NCBI GenBank assembly: GCA_917880885.1
Contig: OU862909.1
Location: 35,462,405-35,526,404 of the forward strand
Length of the DNA stretch: 64,000 bases
Direction: 5' to 3'
DNA from: Limnephilus marmoratus
Lineage: Eukaryota > Arthropoda > Insecta > Trichoptera > Limnephilidae
Made by a program: the position numbers and the translations under genes. Under the pieces are notes generated by a model. The model did not search any database. It was not told the origin of the DNA and worked only from the letters and a program-made list of their open reading frames with translations. Below are positions 1 through 10,877 of this stretch, piece after piece; the first letter of the stretch is position 1; each line of letters starts with the position of its first letter.

Positions 1-213
1 TTTGTCGAAAGCTTGTATTCACTGTTTCAAAGGAGTTTTTGTTTTTATGTTATTTTTGTACGATTGTGTTACTGGTCTGCTAGTGATATTTTGAGATTGT
101 TGAAATTTGTTTTTTTGGTCGAAAATGTAGTTAAGTAGAGTTTTAACGTATAATTGTCGTATATCTAGTACGTCACAACTGTTGAATATTTGATCTGTAT
201 CTATGTAAAACAT
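1..213 (-). mobile_element. Jockey-like LINE fragment (reverse transcriptase C-terminus), runs off the left edge
   Basis: The minus strand reads as the region downstream of the reverse transcriptase core of a jockey/CR1-like non-LTR retrotransposon. The segment with VLDIRQLYVK resembles the VLDVNKLFIRK segment of the LINE piece at 29954-30373 and the VMDIKQLYSR segment at 33763-34470, so these are related copies. Only about 64 codons are open and no catalytic motif is present. It is a truncated, presumably dead copy that continues beyond base 1. Confidence 0.6.
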
Positions 214-940
214 GTAATTTTTGTAACATTTATTAAATAATAAAACAATGACTTTGTTTTTTAAGTATTACCTTTAAAAGATCGTTTTCTGCTATGTATA
301 GATATTACATAATGTATATGTTTCAATTTCTGCCTTACTAACTAAAAGAAATTCCTGCATTTCGAAATAACCTACCTTCTCCAATAATGTGTGACCATAT
401 TAGCGTACTCCGAGTAATTTCCATTTCCGTAGGCGAGGTTTCCGTTACGTCTTCGCCAAATTATCGAATTACCGAAATTCGGCGAACTTTTCCTTTGCCA
501 ATTACCCAATTTAGTCGGATCACTTTACCTGGCCGCGCAATGCACGCTCGGTCAGCCGCATGTAATTACTAGGCATTACCTTTCACATGTAAATGTTCAT
601 GTACCGACTACTTACCTGAGTTAAAAGTACTTAAGTACCTACCTACCTGCATCTACTTTATTTTATTCGCGTTCTTAACCCACATACCGTATCAATGTTG
701 ATTCAGAACAATAAATAATTATTAGTAGGCATAAAGATTAAAAAAATAACTTTGTCTGTGGCTTGTGTTTCTATACCTATACTAGTTTCATCAACCGACA
801 TACTTGCTGTCATTATTTGATTAAAAAAAAATTATTGCAGTTTTCACGTCACAAAATCGAAAAATATGTATTTTATAACGTAAGGGGTATTAATGGACGT
901 ACTTTACTGACTTTAATCGGTGGTCCCTTACATTATTTGG
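214..940. other. Intergenic DNA with a CpG-richer unique patch at about 380-580
   Basis: No gene is recognised. Bases 380-580 are richer in CG dinucleotides than the flanks and contain several AATTAC/TAATTAC words, which homeodomain proteins could bind. This is only a candidate regulatory patch. The remainder is AT-rich, with repeated TACCTACC words near 630-645. Confidence 0.3.
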
Positions 941-1163
941 AGTAAAAATGTAAATGAATTTTGGTCTCCGGTGACATTTTTTTTCTACTAAAAAATACAA
1001 AATCAGTTGGTGTTGAATAGGGCGGGGTGAGGGGCTGGTTGGTTACCAGGCTGAGTGACCAGTGATGACAGGTGGAAGAATTTTTTTTTGATTTCAAAGA
1101 ATTCTTTTTTTTAAAAGGCATCTAAAAAGTAACCGGAGACCAAACTTCATTTACATTTTTACT
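941..1163. repeat. Short inverted-repeat element (MITE-like)
   Basis: Two arms of about 35 bp, at 941-976 and 1128-1163, are near-perfect inverted copies. They start AGTAAAAATGTAAATGAA and end around GGTCTCCGGT. They enclose about 150 bp of unrelated sequence. No clear target-site duplication is visible, so superfamily is unassigned. Confidence 0.6.
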
Positions 1164-1594
1164 ACAATTAATAATGTCAGGATTAACTAGTTAAAATTAG
1201 TCAAGAACGTCCCTTAAGTGTGTGTGTTTATTACAATACTTTAAAAGTTTGTGAAGAAATATGTTTTATATCAACAAGAACCTTAATTGCGTTTTTTTTT
1301 TATATTGTAACAAAAATCATGATCCAAAAATTATGTTACTGTGACTTTTATAATAAGTCGAATTATGTAAATTAGTTTTTTTAGTGTCGTTTAAAGTGTA
1401 AATACAGTTTAAAAGAAAAAATTCTACCGGTGAGTGATTTTAAAAAATTTTCCTATATTTGCGTTTACAATTTAAATATTTTTAATTGCATAATGTCCGT
1501 TGGTAAATTCAAAATCTGAAATAGGCTTTCATCCGAGTTAAAAAAAACTATTTTGGTATACGATCAAAAACAAGGATGTATTTGAAATAGAATG
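1164..1594. other. AT-rich intergenic DNA
   Basis: Homopolymer-rich sequence. No gene, RNA or repeat boundary is recognised. Confidence 0.4.
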
Positions 1595-2319
1595 TTAAGA
1601 GCGTTTAACCAGCCAGCGGCCGAAAATCCATATTTCGTCGAAAGTTGATCTTACGATCGTGCAGGGTGGTTACAATGAGAAAGATTAATTATTCTCCGTA
1701 ACAGTTTTTTTTTAATTATAACTCAATATCAATTTTATTTAATTCCAAATTTGCTTTAATTTATACCTACATCCAAAAATGCTGAAAGGCGTGTAATAAA
1801 ACTACTAAAATAATGTAATTTTTGTAATTATTTTTTGATTGTAAGTATTTATCATTTTTCAATAATGTCTAAGTTAAATAAGGATGTTAAAAAAATCTGA
1901 AATATGTTAGTATGTAAGTGCGCAAATAAATACACAAACGGACTAATTTTCGCCAAGAAATACATGTATATATATATTTTTTAATGATTTTATTAAAACT
2001 AAAATTAAAATTCTAAAACATGCGATACCCAGATAATGTATTGATTTATTTTACTGCATGATTAAATGATTTGAAATGGGTGTGGTAGGTATAATACAAA
2101 ATCTTTTTTGAAAATTTAACAAATCTGCCAACGACCTATGGTATAACCTTATTATACTAAAAATAAACATTTTTTCTCAAAATTTAAAACATGCGAATGC
2201 TAGATATTAGAACAATCTTTCGAAATCCATTTATAATTTTTTGTGGAAAAGATTCAATACGTCTAAAATCTGATTTAAAAATGACACATTTCTGGTTTTC
2301 TCTGGTAATACCCTCTTAA
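1595..2319 (+). mobile_element. TTAA-flanked MITE, copy 1 of 3
   Basis: The element starts TTAAGAGCGTTTAACCAG and ends CTGGTAATACCCTCTTAA, so its ends are imperfect inverted repeats of about 18 bp bounded by TTAA. Close copies lie at 45693-46414 and 58022-58744. It has no open reading frame of note. TTAA flanks are typical of piggyBac-type insertion, so this is probably a non-autonomous piggyBac-like element; the transposase family is inferred, not shown. Confidence 0.75.
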
Positions 2320-2529
2320 GCGGGAATATTTTAATAGCGGGAATAATCATATCTAAAATTATGAGAAGTGTTTATAATAAATAAGTTTAGTTTGTTATCT
2401 ACCACAGAATCACAATGATATGCGATAATACCAATTTTATGAGATGGGAGATCCCCAAGACAGCCTGTCTCCATATTAATCACCAGCTGCTAACTACGCA
2501 CCCCATATAGTCTATCTCTCTCTCTGGTT

Positions 2530-3131
2530 TCAATCCAGGGATTGGTTTGCAGCAATTTCATCTATTCGTTTCTTCCACTCTTCCCTGTCTTGTGCGGCTC
2601 TTTTGAAGTCTGCATATGATAAGCAGCGCACGTCCACCAGCAGGTCCTCCAGGTACTCTCGGCGTGGGCGTCCCCTAGCGTTTGTCCCCTCGGTCATACC
2701 CTCCATTATGGCATGCAAGAGGCCTTCTTGCCTTATTGCATGGCCGATCCATCTTGCGCGCGCCTTTCGGACAAGGTCCTGAGCAGGTGCCTTCCTCCTT
2801 CGATTCTTTGAAGAATCTCCTCATTTGTGATGTGGTCTCTCCAGGAAATTCCTAGTAGTCTTCTATAGGACCACATCTCAAAAGCCTCTAGTCTCCGTTT
2901 ATCTCTTTCGGATAGGCACCATGTTTCGCAGCCGTACATCAAGATACTCCATACATAGGTCTTGATGAGGAGTATTCTCAGTTTCAGGTCTATATTATTC
3001 GATTCTATTATTTTCGACCTTTTATTGAATGCAACCCTAGCCTGGTGTACACGGCTGTCGACCTCGCTCTTAGACCGACCGTCCCATGTTATTTTGCTCC
3101 CGAGGTAGACAAACTCCTTGGTGTTCTTTAG
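2530..3131 (-). mobile_element. Non-LTR retrotransposon fragment, reverse transcriptase thumb and C-terminus, frameshifted
   Basis: The minus strand encodes VYLGSKIT, then MYGCETW, RRLEAFEMW, RRLLGISWRDH and, after a frameshift near 2735-2760, HAIMEGMTEG, ARGRPRREYLEDL and a C-terminal segment ending near 2530. This order is that of the region after the polymerase core in non-LTR reverse transcriptases. The catalytic FADD block and endonuclease are absent, so the copy is 5'-truncated. The open frame upstream of 3131 is low-complexity flanking DNA. It is similar in layout, but not closely, to the element at 54614-55062. Confidence 0.8.
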
Positions 3132-3140
3132 TGGAACAAT

Positions 3141-3960
3141 ATAGTAACATATAGTAATATCTACATAATACCTCCACAGCATAATGTACATTATATTATG
3201 TATAATATTATGTAAGGGGAATGTGTAAAATATATTATGGTGTTCTGGATAGATATTACTTATACAGTAGCATTCAGTCGGCATCATATTATACTTATAC
3301 CTTACCTATCAATATATTTGTACATCTTCCCCTCAGTTATTCTAACCACTTAATACTTTTAGAACAAAGTGATCTTTCTTTATAGATTAGGTTAAGTATC
3401 TTTACGTTGTAGGTACATACTTAACCACTCGGATCTAGGCAATGAAATAATCTGTTGAAATAGAAAATTATTTTGATATATTCCCGCTTGACATTCAATT
3501 TCAAATATTTTTTGAAAATATATCACATATCCTGTAGAAAAATATGTAGGTAAAACAAGTAAATTTTACAGGAGTGCGAAAACAAATGATGATCGATGAA
3601 ACAAGCGGTCCCGTCGGAAAAAACACTGGCGACATCCAGCGGATAAAAATAAAATTTAATAAAATAGAAAATTTTAACTTTCGACCCTTTTCTATGGGAT
3701 GTGCAGTTTATGAAAACGTAAACTTTTAAATGCAAAGAAAAAGCGTGGTGTTCTAAAACTGTCAACATCATTATTATATTATGTCTGACCATAACAGGAC
3801 GAGTTTTATAAAGACACGTCAGTTGGTGATAGATATAGCACAAAGTTACTCAACGACTTTTGAAGTTTCGTGACAAATACAGCACCACGTGGCGCAAGAG
3901 GTTAAAGATATAATTTATTTACTGACGTCAAATGGTAATGCTTTTCGTTCTACCGGTATT
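3141..3960. other. Intergenic DNA, no gene seen
   Basis: Bases 3150-3240 are TATA/ATTATG-rich simple sequence. A 106-codon minus-strand open frame at 3523-3843 has no recognisable motif and is probably chance. Confidence 0.4.
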
Positions 3961-3970
3961 TCAATAGAAG

Positions 3971-4265
3971 ATGCTTCGAGAAACCAAGGTCATTAATCCT
4001 ATCGGCCTCTTACATAATTGGGAAACACACGTCGAAATTTGTAGCGTGCGAACGAGTCGCTTCTTCGACTCGATCTCATGTTCAGCAGCTCGGCTATGGA
4101 ATGATTTGCCAGCGACTGTGTTTCTCTTCTCCTACAACATGGATTTCTTCAAGACCCAGGTTTATTCCGCTATTTCCTCAAAAAGACCCTTCATACAGGA
4201 TCTCCAAAGATGACACAGGCCCGGAGTGAAAAAAATCCCTGTGCGGAGTTAAAATAAAACGAGAA
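3971..4265 (+). mobile_element. LINE 3' end whose tail is shared with the 400-bp SINE-like family
   Basis: The 80-codon frame carries the LINE C-terminal signature SAARLWNDLP followed by a YNMDFFKTQVY segment, as in many insect jockey/R1-like polymerases. It stops at 4211-4213, inside CTCCAAAGATGACACAGGCC. The 3' end then runs to an A-rich tail near 4260. The same tail words (CCCCAAAGATGACATAGGCC, then TGTGTGGAGCTAATG and poly(A)) end the SINE-like repeats of this window. This suggests the LINE is the partner that mobilises them, or that they derive from it. Confidence 0.7.
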
Positions 4266-4268
4266 ATC

Positions 4269-4658
4269 CTTTTTTTTTCATTATCACCACACAGGAGGCC
4301 CTAAGAAAAAAAATACCCTATGGCCTATATCATCTTTGGGGACGCTGTGAGAAGGGTTTTTTTAGAGAGAAAAGTTCTGAGATGGAAAAGGTATCAAGGG
4401 TGGATAGGAATCTGAGGTTCAATGTGCTCAGAATTGAATATGAATCCATCCTTCCTTCTGCAATGCAAGACAATGAGTCGAGAGAGTCCTGGTGAAGAAT
4501 TTAAAAGGTGTCCCTCAACCAGTCTCTCCTGATCACATCATAAACTCGGGCACCCATACTAATTCACCAAACGTTGCGAACCACATCAAACGGGGTGACC
4601 AATGACAGGGGTATTGGTCATTCAATAAATGGTTCCCTGAGCGGCGGTATCAAATTGA
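4269..4658 (-). mobile_element. SINE-like ~400-bp repeat, copy A
   Basis: Read on the minus strand, this starts near TCAATTTGATACCGCC and ends in the family's 3' hairpin region and a poly(A) run (poly(T) at 4270-4278 on the plus strand). It abuts the LINE tail at 4265 in opposite orientation, so two A-rich tails lie face to face. It has diverged from the other copies. Confidence 0.75.
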
Positions 4659-4808
4659 GATAAGATAACAATGAAAGGTTATAAGTTATAGGTAAAACTA
4701 CATAATTGTACTATATTATATTATGAACTAAAGGTATTTTACAGTGAATTATATTGTGATTCCTATTTTAATATTGAATGGGTATTTTTATTTATATTTT
4801 ACACTTTT

Positions 4809-5054
4809 TTAAAAGACGCGAATCACACTCGGGGAGTCATCGTCATCGCTCTCACGCCTAAATCCGTCTTCTTCGGTCTCAGAATCGTCTTCCACGTCGA
4901 ATATAACATAATTCTCATCATTCTCCACTTCCTCGAGGAGTTCCACAAGCTGGGAGACGGTTCCGAAGCCGAAAACCAGCACCACGTTGTGGATCTTATA
5001 ACTATGTCTCGAAACACGAGTGACTATGTCCAACATCAATTCGATAACCCACAT
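4809..5054 (-). CDS. Unidentified acidic open frame, possible terminal exon or captured gene fragment
   Basis: This frame of 81 codons is much richer in G+C than its flanks. It encodes a hydrophobic block (HNVVLVFGFGTVSQLVELL) followed by an acidic, serine-containing tail (DVEDDSETEEDGF and SDDDD) and ends at TAA near 4809. An acceptor-like ...TTATAAG lies just before codon ATC near 4996, so the conserved part may begin there as a last exon. I do not recognise the family. It could be the last exon of a minus-strand gene, a transposon-carried fragment or a pseudogene. Confidence 0.3.
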   Translation of the reverse strand: MWVIELMLDIVTRVSRHSYKIHNVVLVFGFGTVSQLVELLEEVENDENYVIFDVEDDSETEEDGFRRESDDDDSPSVIRVF

Positions 5055-5447
5055 CCTTGCACGATGGTTATTGAATTAATTATGTCCCCATCGTCGAGTT
5101 CTTCAAAGTCACAAATATTTGGTCTGCTAAAGGCTTGTAATATTTATAAATATAATAATCTGGAATCAACAACAACAACAAAAATTGTTATAAGAAGGCT
5201 ATAATAAATAATAACATACCTCCATCACAATAATCGTTGTTATATAGGCATGATACTATATCTACATGGTTTCTATGTAATATTTTAATACAGATTCTAA
5301 ACTACTAACCTCAGATATCTTAACTATCAGAGAGAAGAGTATTAGCTAATGAATGTATAATCATATTAAAAATTATTATTTTTAATCCAAAATTATTATT
5401 AAATACAAGCAAAAATAAATTTGAAGGTAATAATAATCTCAACTTGA
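5055..5447. other. AT-rich intergenic DNA
   Basis: Contains an (CAA)n stretch near 5168-5180. No gene seen. Confidence 0.4.
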
Positions 5448-6185
5448 AGCTTTTTGCTTGCCATTCAAGATAGAGTCATTAATACTAAAAATTATAGAAA
5501 GCATATAATCAAAGATATAAATCAAATTGATGATTTATGTAGAAAATGTTTGGCTTTTCCCGAAACTATAGAACATATTATATCGGGATGTTCTATATTA
5601 GCGCCTTCCGAGTATACATTTAGGCACAATCAGGTTTTAAAAATAATTCACCAAAGTTTGGTAATTAAACATAACTTGATTGATTGCCGTAATGTAGTAC
5701 CTTATTATGAATATGAACCAAATTCATTTATAGAAAATGAATTTTATAAAATATATTATGATAAAACTATACTAACAGACAGAACAATTAGTCATAATAG
5801 ACCTGATATAGTTTTACATGACAAAATTAAAAAAATAACTTATATCATTGATGTAGCTATTCCAAATACCTGTAATATTCAAAAAACTGTTTCTGAAAAA
5901 ATTAGAAAATACACAGATTTAGGAAATGAGATTAAAAGAATTTGGCATTCTCGGACTATAAAAATATTACCATTTGTTATTTCGGCCACTGGCATAATAC
6001 CTAGGAATCTGATTCAAAATTTAAGCATATTAGATTTGTCAAAGAATTTGTATATAAAAATGCAAAAAGCAGTAATTTTAAATACATGTAGGATTACAAA
6101 AGATTTTTTAAATATTTATATTGAGGGATCAGTAGGATTTATAGGTTCAATTAGAAATGCCACAGAGCCGAACCCTCTGATATGA
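5448..6185 (+). mobile_element. C-terminal part of a restriction-like-endonuclease non-LTR retrotransposon (R2/NeSL-type)
   Basis: This is an uninterrupted frame of about 243 codons ending TGA at 6185. Near residue 30 it has a CCHC knuckle of the form Cx2Cx8Hx4C (CRKC ... HIISGC). Near residues 115-140 it has RPDIVL followed after 14 residues by D in IDVAIP, which is the PDx(12-14)D catalytic motif of the restriction-like endonuclease. Retrotransposons of the R2/R4/NeSL group place this domain after the reverse transcriptase. The polymerase is missing, so the copy is 5'-truncated and immobile, but the lack of stops points to a fairly recent insertion. The first codons are TTG CTT, in frame with upstream sequence, so there is no true start. 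Confidence 0.85.
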
Positions 6186-7120
6186 AAATATCTGGAGTCG
6201 GTGAATTATATTCCCATTTGGTCTCTAGTAGGTTGACATGTTGTTCTTGTATTGTTTTGTATTTATAATACTTATATAGTGCAATTGCATAACGTGGATT
6301 CACTAGATGATCATTTGGGGAAGTGTATGAAAGGGTTTAGTGTTTCCTTCTTTTTTTTTTTTTTTTTTGGGGGGAAAATTTAACCCGGACATTTAAATCT
6401 GGCGCATAAAAAATTACTCTATTTACAAGCCAATAAATCCAAGAATTCAACGAGATTTGCTAATAAAAATGTTTGAATAGATTGATGTTGAGAACTTTGC
6501 TCGATTCTACTTGCTAATACCTAAGTCAACTTCCTTACATATTTTTATTCTGTTTAAATTAAATGTTCTCTGTTATTATAACATTCTATACCTTTACTCA
6601 TATACTTTTTGTTGTGGTTGTAACTTGTAACACACATTAAATAATTGTATCCTATACCTAAATACTAGCTTTTATCATACAGACATCATACTTTGTTTCA
6701 TGTGCGGTCTTATATTAACCTAGTATATTATTTGACTATTAAATGAGTAGGAACACATTTCTCTTCAATTTTATCTCTTTGTCGGTACTTCCAATAACAA
6801 CTGTATCACTTCAAAATATTATTTTTATGTATACTCATACATTCTTATTTTGTTCTTAACATAACACTGATACCTTCCTGTGTACCACTGTGTACTTAAA
6901 ATCGCATGTATCACTTTTATGTAAAAGCGCATTTTATGGCGTTTAAATAAATAAATAAAAATAGATGTTTTTTACCAAGCATTTTTTAAGTAGTGATATT
7001 TAATATTGTCGGATTAAAACAAATTCTTTTGGACTTTTCACATGTTCCTTTAATAAAGGGACACACAAAATATGAGCGATAACTGTAAGCCAGTAGCCGT
7101 TAGTCCTAAAAATAAACAAT
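6186..7120 (+). other. Retrotransposon 3' untranslated DNA and A-rich tails
   Basis: The sequence after the endonuclease frame runs to a poly(T)/G stretch at 6352-6373. A second block ends with GGCGTTTAAATAAATAAATA near 6950, a (TAAA)n tail like those of other LINE copies here. No coding segment was recognised. Confidence 0.4.
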
Positions 7121-7129
7121 AGAGAGATG

Positions 7130-7890
7130 AATGCCCCACTGGAACACTGAACAGTGAACAGTGGAGTGTCTCAGGAAACAGTGACCCTGGGGCTATGGCC
7201 GTCCTGCCCAGCAGATCACCACCTACGGCGATGGCAACATTTAAACCGACACAAATCTATTATGGTTTCCCTGGTCAAATATTTTGGAAGACACCTTTTG
7301 TGAATGAATTAATTTATTATGTTTTATCATGACACCCTTTAAGAATGCTTCCGTCCCTTTCAAACTTGCACGTTGTGTGACGGCGAGAGGAGAACGAGAA
7401 GCAGTAAAGATGGACGAAGGTGCCGTATCGTCTCCGCATGCGCGCGACACGATATACAGAAATCACTTCTTTTATCATTGAAATTTGTCGAATTTATTCC
7501 GACTTGTGTATGCATGTTTTGACGCCTCTGGAAACAAAACAACGAAGAGTTCGGGTTCACCCTCTTTGTTGGAGCCAAGGCATCGTTTGTCATCCGATAA
7601 TGTTCCGTGAAACTAGCCCGCGGCGAGTCCATTCAGGTGACAAAGCGCGCTGTTTGCCCGAAAAATGTTTTATATCCCATTTTATCATTGTCAGTGTGAC
7701 TTTTATCAGAACGTGATATCTGTGTTATGCCATTCGTCGCATTCCGGCTCTCGGGGAAAACTCGATCATCGGCTTTAATATTTTCGTGAGTCGTGAGAAA
7801 CGAGTTATGGCTTCGCGCTATCATTATTTGCAAAATACATTCAAGTGTACCCTTACCAGAGAGATTCATTAACATCGCAAATTAGTTCAT
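7130..7890. promoter_or_regulatory. CpG-richer unique segment, candidate regulatory DNA
   Basis: The composition rises in G+C and CG dinucleotides relative to the flanks, with short overlapping open frames on both strands and no protein motif. It repeats nowhere else in the window. It lies downstream of the recognised midline exons, within the range of the gene. Regulatory function is inference only. Confidence 0.25.
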
Positions 7891-8149
7891 TAAAATCTAA
7901 ACCAATCTAAGTTATATAAAAGGGTTATGAATTTCAACTAAAAATAACAAAAGCTTTTTGAGCAGGAATCCATTTGAACGAACCACTCAATTAAAACTAT
8001 TTCTAAAACATATAAAAGAGTTACCACTTGATGCAAACAACATAATACGCATTCTTGAATGCCTACTAAAGCACGATTAATTTCGAATTATTTATAAACT
8101 ACTTGAATAGATAAATCCTAACTTAAAGCTACACTTAGTGCAAGAGATT

Positions 8150-8420
8150 GTTTCGCTGTAGAACGCAGAGATATAACCAAATATGTCGGTATGCGCTAGC
8201 TCCGGAAACGGGTCCGTATTGGTTCCTCGAACAGATGCACGTGGGACCGTGCTGAATCCGAGAGCCGCGAAATGGATGCATCGATAGAGGAGATGTGGCC
8301 GGGGCTGACAGCCTCCGGGGCTGCTAATCTATCAGAGGCTCCAGGGAGATAACGCCGGGTACAGAACGCCGAGCCACCCCCAATAATTTCATCCGCCCAG
8401 ACACAATATACATACGAGTA
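8150..8420. promoter_or_regulatory. GC-richer unique segment, candidate regulatory DNA
   Basis: About 270 bp with high CG content between AT-rich flanks, no open frame of note and no repeat partner in the window. It may be conserved non-coding DNA; nothing in the sequence proves it. Confidence 0.25.
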
Positions 8421-9156
8421 GCATGTGCTATCACTATTGATATTGACAGTCGGTACTTAGTTACAAGATATTAAACAAACTCGGTAGATGCTGAAATTAT
8501 TGTTCAAGTGATCATTAAATTCACACTCTAAGCCCAAAATTATGAAAGGTAAGTGCAAATATTACATTTATTTTATGTTAATCAACTGTACACGTAACAC
8601 TTATGGGAAAAAGTTCGGTGTTTGGGAGAAATTCCTAAAAAATAAAACTAGTTATTTTTATACTAATTTGGGGTCGGGGAATCCGAATCTGAAAGAATTA
8701 TGCGGCGGCAAGCAATATTAACAGAATTACACGACTTTAAAAAATTTTATACACATACAGGAAAATAGCCATTTTGGAAGTATTCTGATTCCTAGAAAAT
8801 CAAACTAGTTATTTTTATACTAACTATGGGCCGGGGAATCCGAATCTGAAAGAATTAGGCGGCGGCAAGCAATATTAACTGAATTACAAGACTTTGAAAT
8901 TTTCTATACACACACACATGAAAATATTCATTTCTGAAACATCTTGACACACGTAGTACAAAAATCATAGAAAAACAAGAAATGTAGAAAAACATATGCC
9001 GGTAGTGTTACCAGCTCTCAAAAATATTTATCCCTATATCAATAAAGTAAAACTTTCCGACACGATAATTCCTCACATTAACCTGATGAATTACGACTAT
9101 CTCAACGGCCGTATTCTTAAACCAAAAGTATGAAAATTCGTAGTCTTAAAAATACG

Positions 9157-9177
9157 TAACCTAACCTAACCTAACGC
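9157..9177. repeat. Short interstitial telomere-like (CCTAA)n run
   Basis: About three CCTAA units, the complement of the insect telomere repeat TTAGG, sit at the left edge of the 94-bp minisatellite. Confidence 0.6.
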
Positions 9178-9485
9178 TAGGTTTGTGTAACATGGTTTGT
9201 GCCCCTTTATACCGCCTGCTCGCGTCACGGCAAAAAAACATCCCTGTTTTCAAGTAGTTTAGCGGCTACGCCAGGTTTGTGTAACATGGTTTGTGCCCCT
9301 TTATACCGCCTGCTCGCGTCACGGCAAAAAAACATCCCTGTTTTCAAGTAGTTTAGCGGCTACGCTAGGTTTGTGTAACATGGTTTGTGCCCCTTTATAC
9401 CGCCTGCTCGCGTCACGGCAAAAAAACATCCCTGTTTTCAAGTAGTTTAGCGGCTACGCTGGGTTTATGTAACATGGTTTGTGAT
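9172..9485. repeat. 94-bp minisatellite, three full copies and a partial fourth
   Basis: GTTTGTGTAACATGG recurs at 9181, 9275 and 9369, with GTTTATGTAACATGG at 9463, giving an exact 94-bp period. The unit includes GCCCCTTTATACCGCCTGCT and an A7 run. Copies are almost identical, so amplification is recent. It lies in the centre of the foldback. Confidence 0.9.
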
Positions 9486-9975
9486 ACAAAAGTGAGTAAA
9501 ATTTATAAAAAATAAGTACTTAAAATATAAACATGTTATTTTACGTTATTGATATTACTGCTTAATGGCAACACTTAATTTTGTGTGGTAAAAACATCTA
9601 TGTTATCTTGTTTTTCTATGATTTTTGTACTACGTGTGTCAAGATGTTTCCGAAATGAATATTTTCATGTGTGTGTGTATAGAAAATTTTAAAGTCGTGT
9701 AATTCTGTTAATATTGCTTGCCGCCGCATAATTCTTTCAGATTCGGATTCCCCGGCCCATAGTTAGTATAAAAATAACTAGTTTGATTTTCTAGGAATCA
9801 GAATACTTCCAAAATGGCTATTTTCCTGTATGTGTATAAAAATTTTTAAAGTCGTGTAATTCTGTTAATATTGCTTGCCGCCGCATAATTCTTTCAGATT
9901 CGGATTCCCCGACCCCAAATTAGTATAAAAATAACTAGTTTTATTTTTTAGGAATTTCTCCCAAACACCGAACTT

Positions 9976-10870
9976 TAGCCCACTTATGGATTTAAAAAAA
10001 ATCATTATTGTGTCTGATTTATGGCTAGATCAACTAGGTACCTATCATCAATCCAAGATTTTATAAGTAGAAATAGGAAACTTGTAATATGTATATACCA
10101 TCAAATAGATGTAAAAAAAGTTGTATTATATTGTCTTCAGAATATTATTGGATCTAGACAGTGTGCAGAAGCGAGACAACTTCGATAGGTTTCCAATGGA
10201 ATACGCATTCTTTACGTCTTGGGATATTTAGGTGTTCAATTTCCAATAACATCTTTTAAATAATTTCTAGAAGCTGTGATAATGACTGTTTAACATAAGT
10301 AATCATAAAAGTGTCTGCAGATATATTGAGATATATAAGCTTTAATCATTAAAACTTACCAAATATCATCGATTGTAAATAAATATACAGAACATCAATA
10401 ACGAGACTTGGTCCCCTCATTTTGAGAAGCCAAAGGATTTCAGAGCAAGACGATCGATTAACTTATCCGCTTTTTAAATCTATTTTCTCATTTTTATGTT
10501 TACCGAAATTTGGAATCGATTACGTCAAAAATTTTGACCGAAGAAAACAAAAATTTTGAAAATGGATCTTAACAATCTGCATTGAATTTTAAAGTGCCTA
10601 CCCTAATATATAAAAAAAAACGAAAATGTGGTTTTCCATGACTAATATTTGTTTCAATTTTTAGGTATTCTTATTGAATTTTGTTGATGTCGTATTTCTG
10701 CTGCAAACGTGGAATTATTTTCAGCGTTTGTGTAGAAACGAGCAAGCGGAGTAAATCTTTCAGCGGTATGAAAGATTATTATTTCTAAAATGAGTTGAGT
10801 TGTGAGGCGAGCTGTCCGCGACAGTGATTAGCACCGCCGCGGTGGGGAGGTCGCGTCGCAGGACCCATTC
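9976..10870. other. AT-rich intergenic DNA, no gene seen
   Basis: No motif, RNA or repeat boundary recognised. Confidence 0.4.
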
Positions 10871-10877
10871 ATCACGC

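Larger units (their letters stand above)
8611..9975. mobile_element. 1.36-kb foldback element with 369-bp arms and minisatellite core
   Basis: Bases 8611-8979 and 9607-9975 are near-identical inverted copies of 369 bp each. Each arm is itself a tandem of a 157-bp unit, with ACTAGTTATTTTTATACTA at 8647 and again at 8804, mirrored on the right. The spacer of 627 bp holds a short (CCTAA)n run and a 94-bp tandem repeat. No coding sequence is present. The outer ends are AAGTTCGGTG and CACCGAACTT. The layout resembles foldback transposons, but the family is not recognised. Confidence 0.85.

Noticed and set aside
7241..7875. Several 70-98-codon frames on both strands
   Set aside because: Overlap each other on opposite strands with no conserved motif; better explained by higher GC in a non-coding segment.
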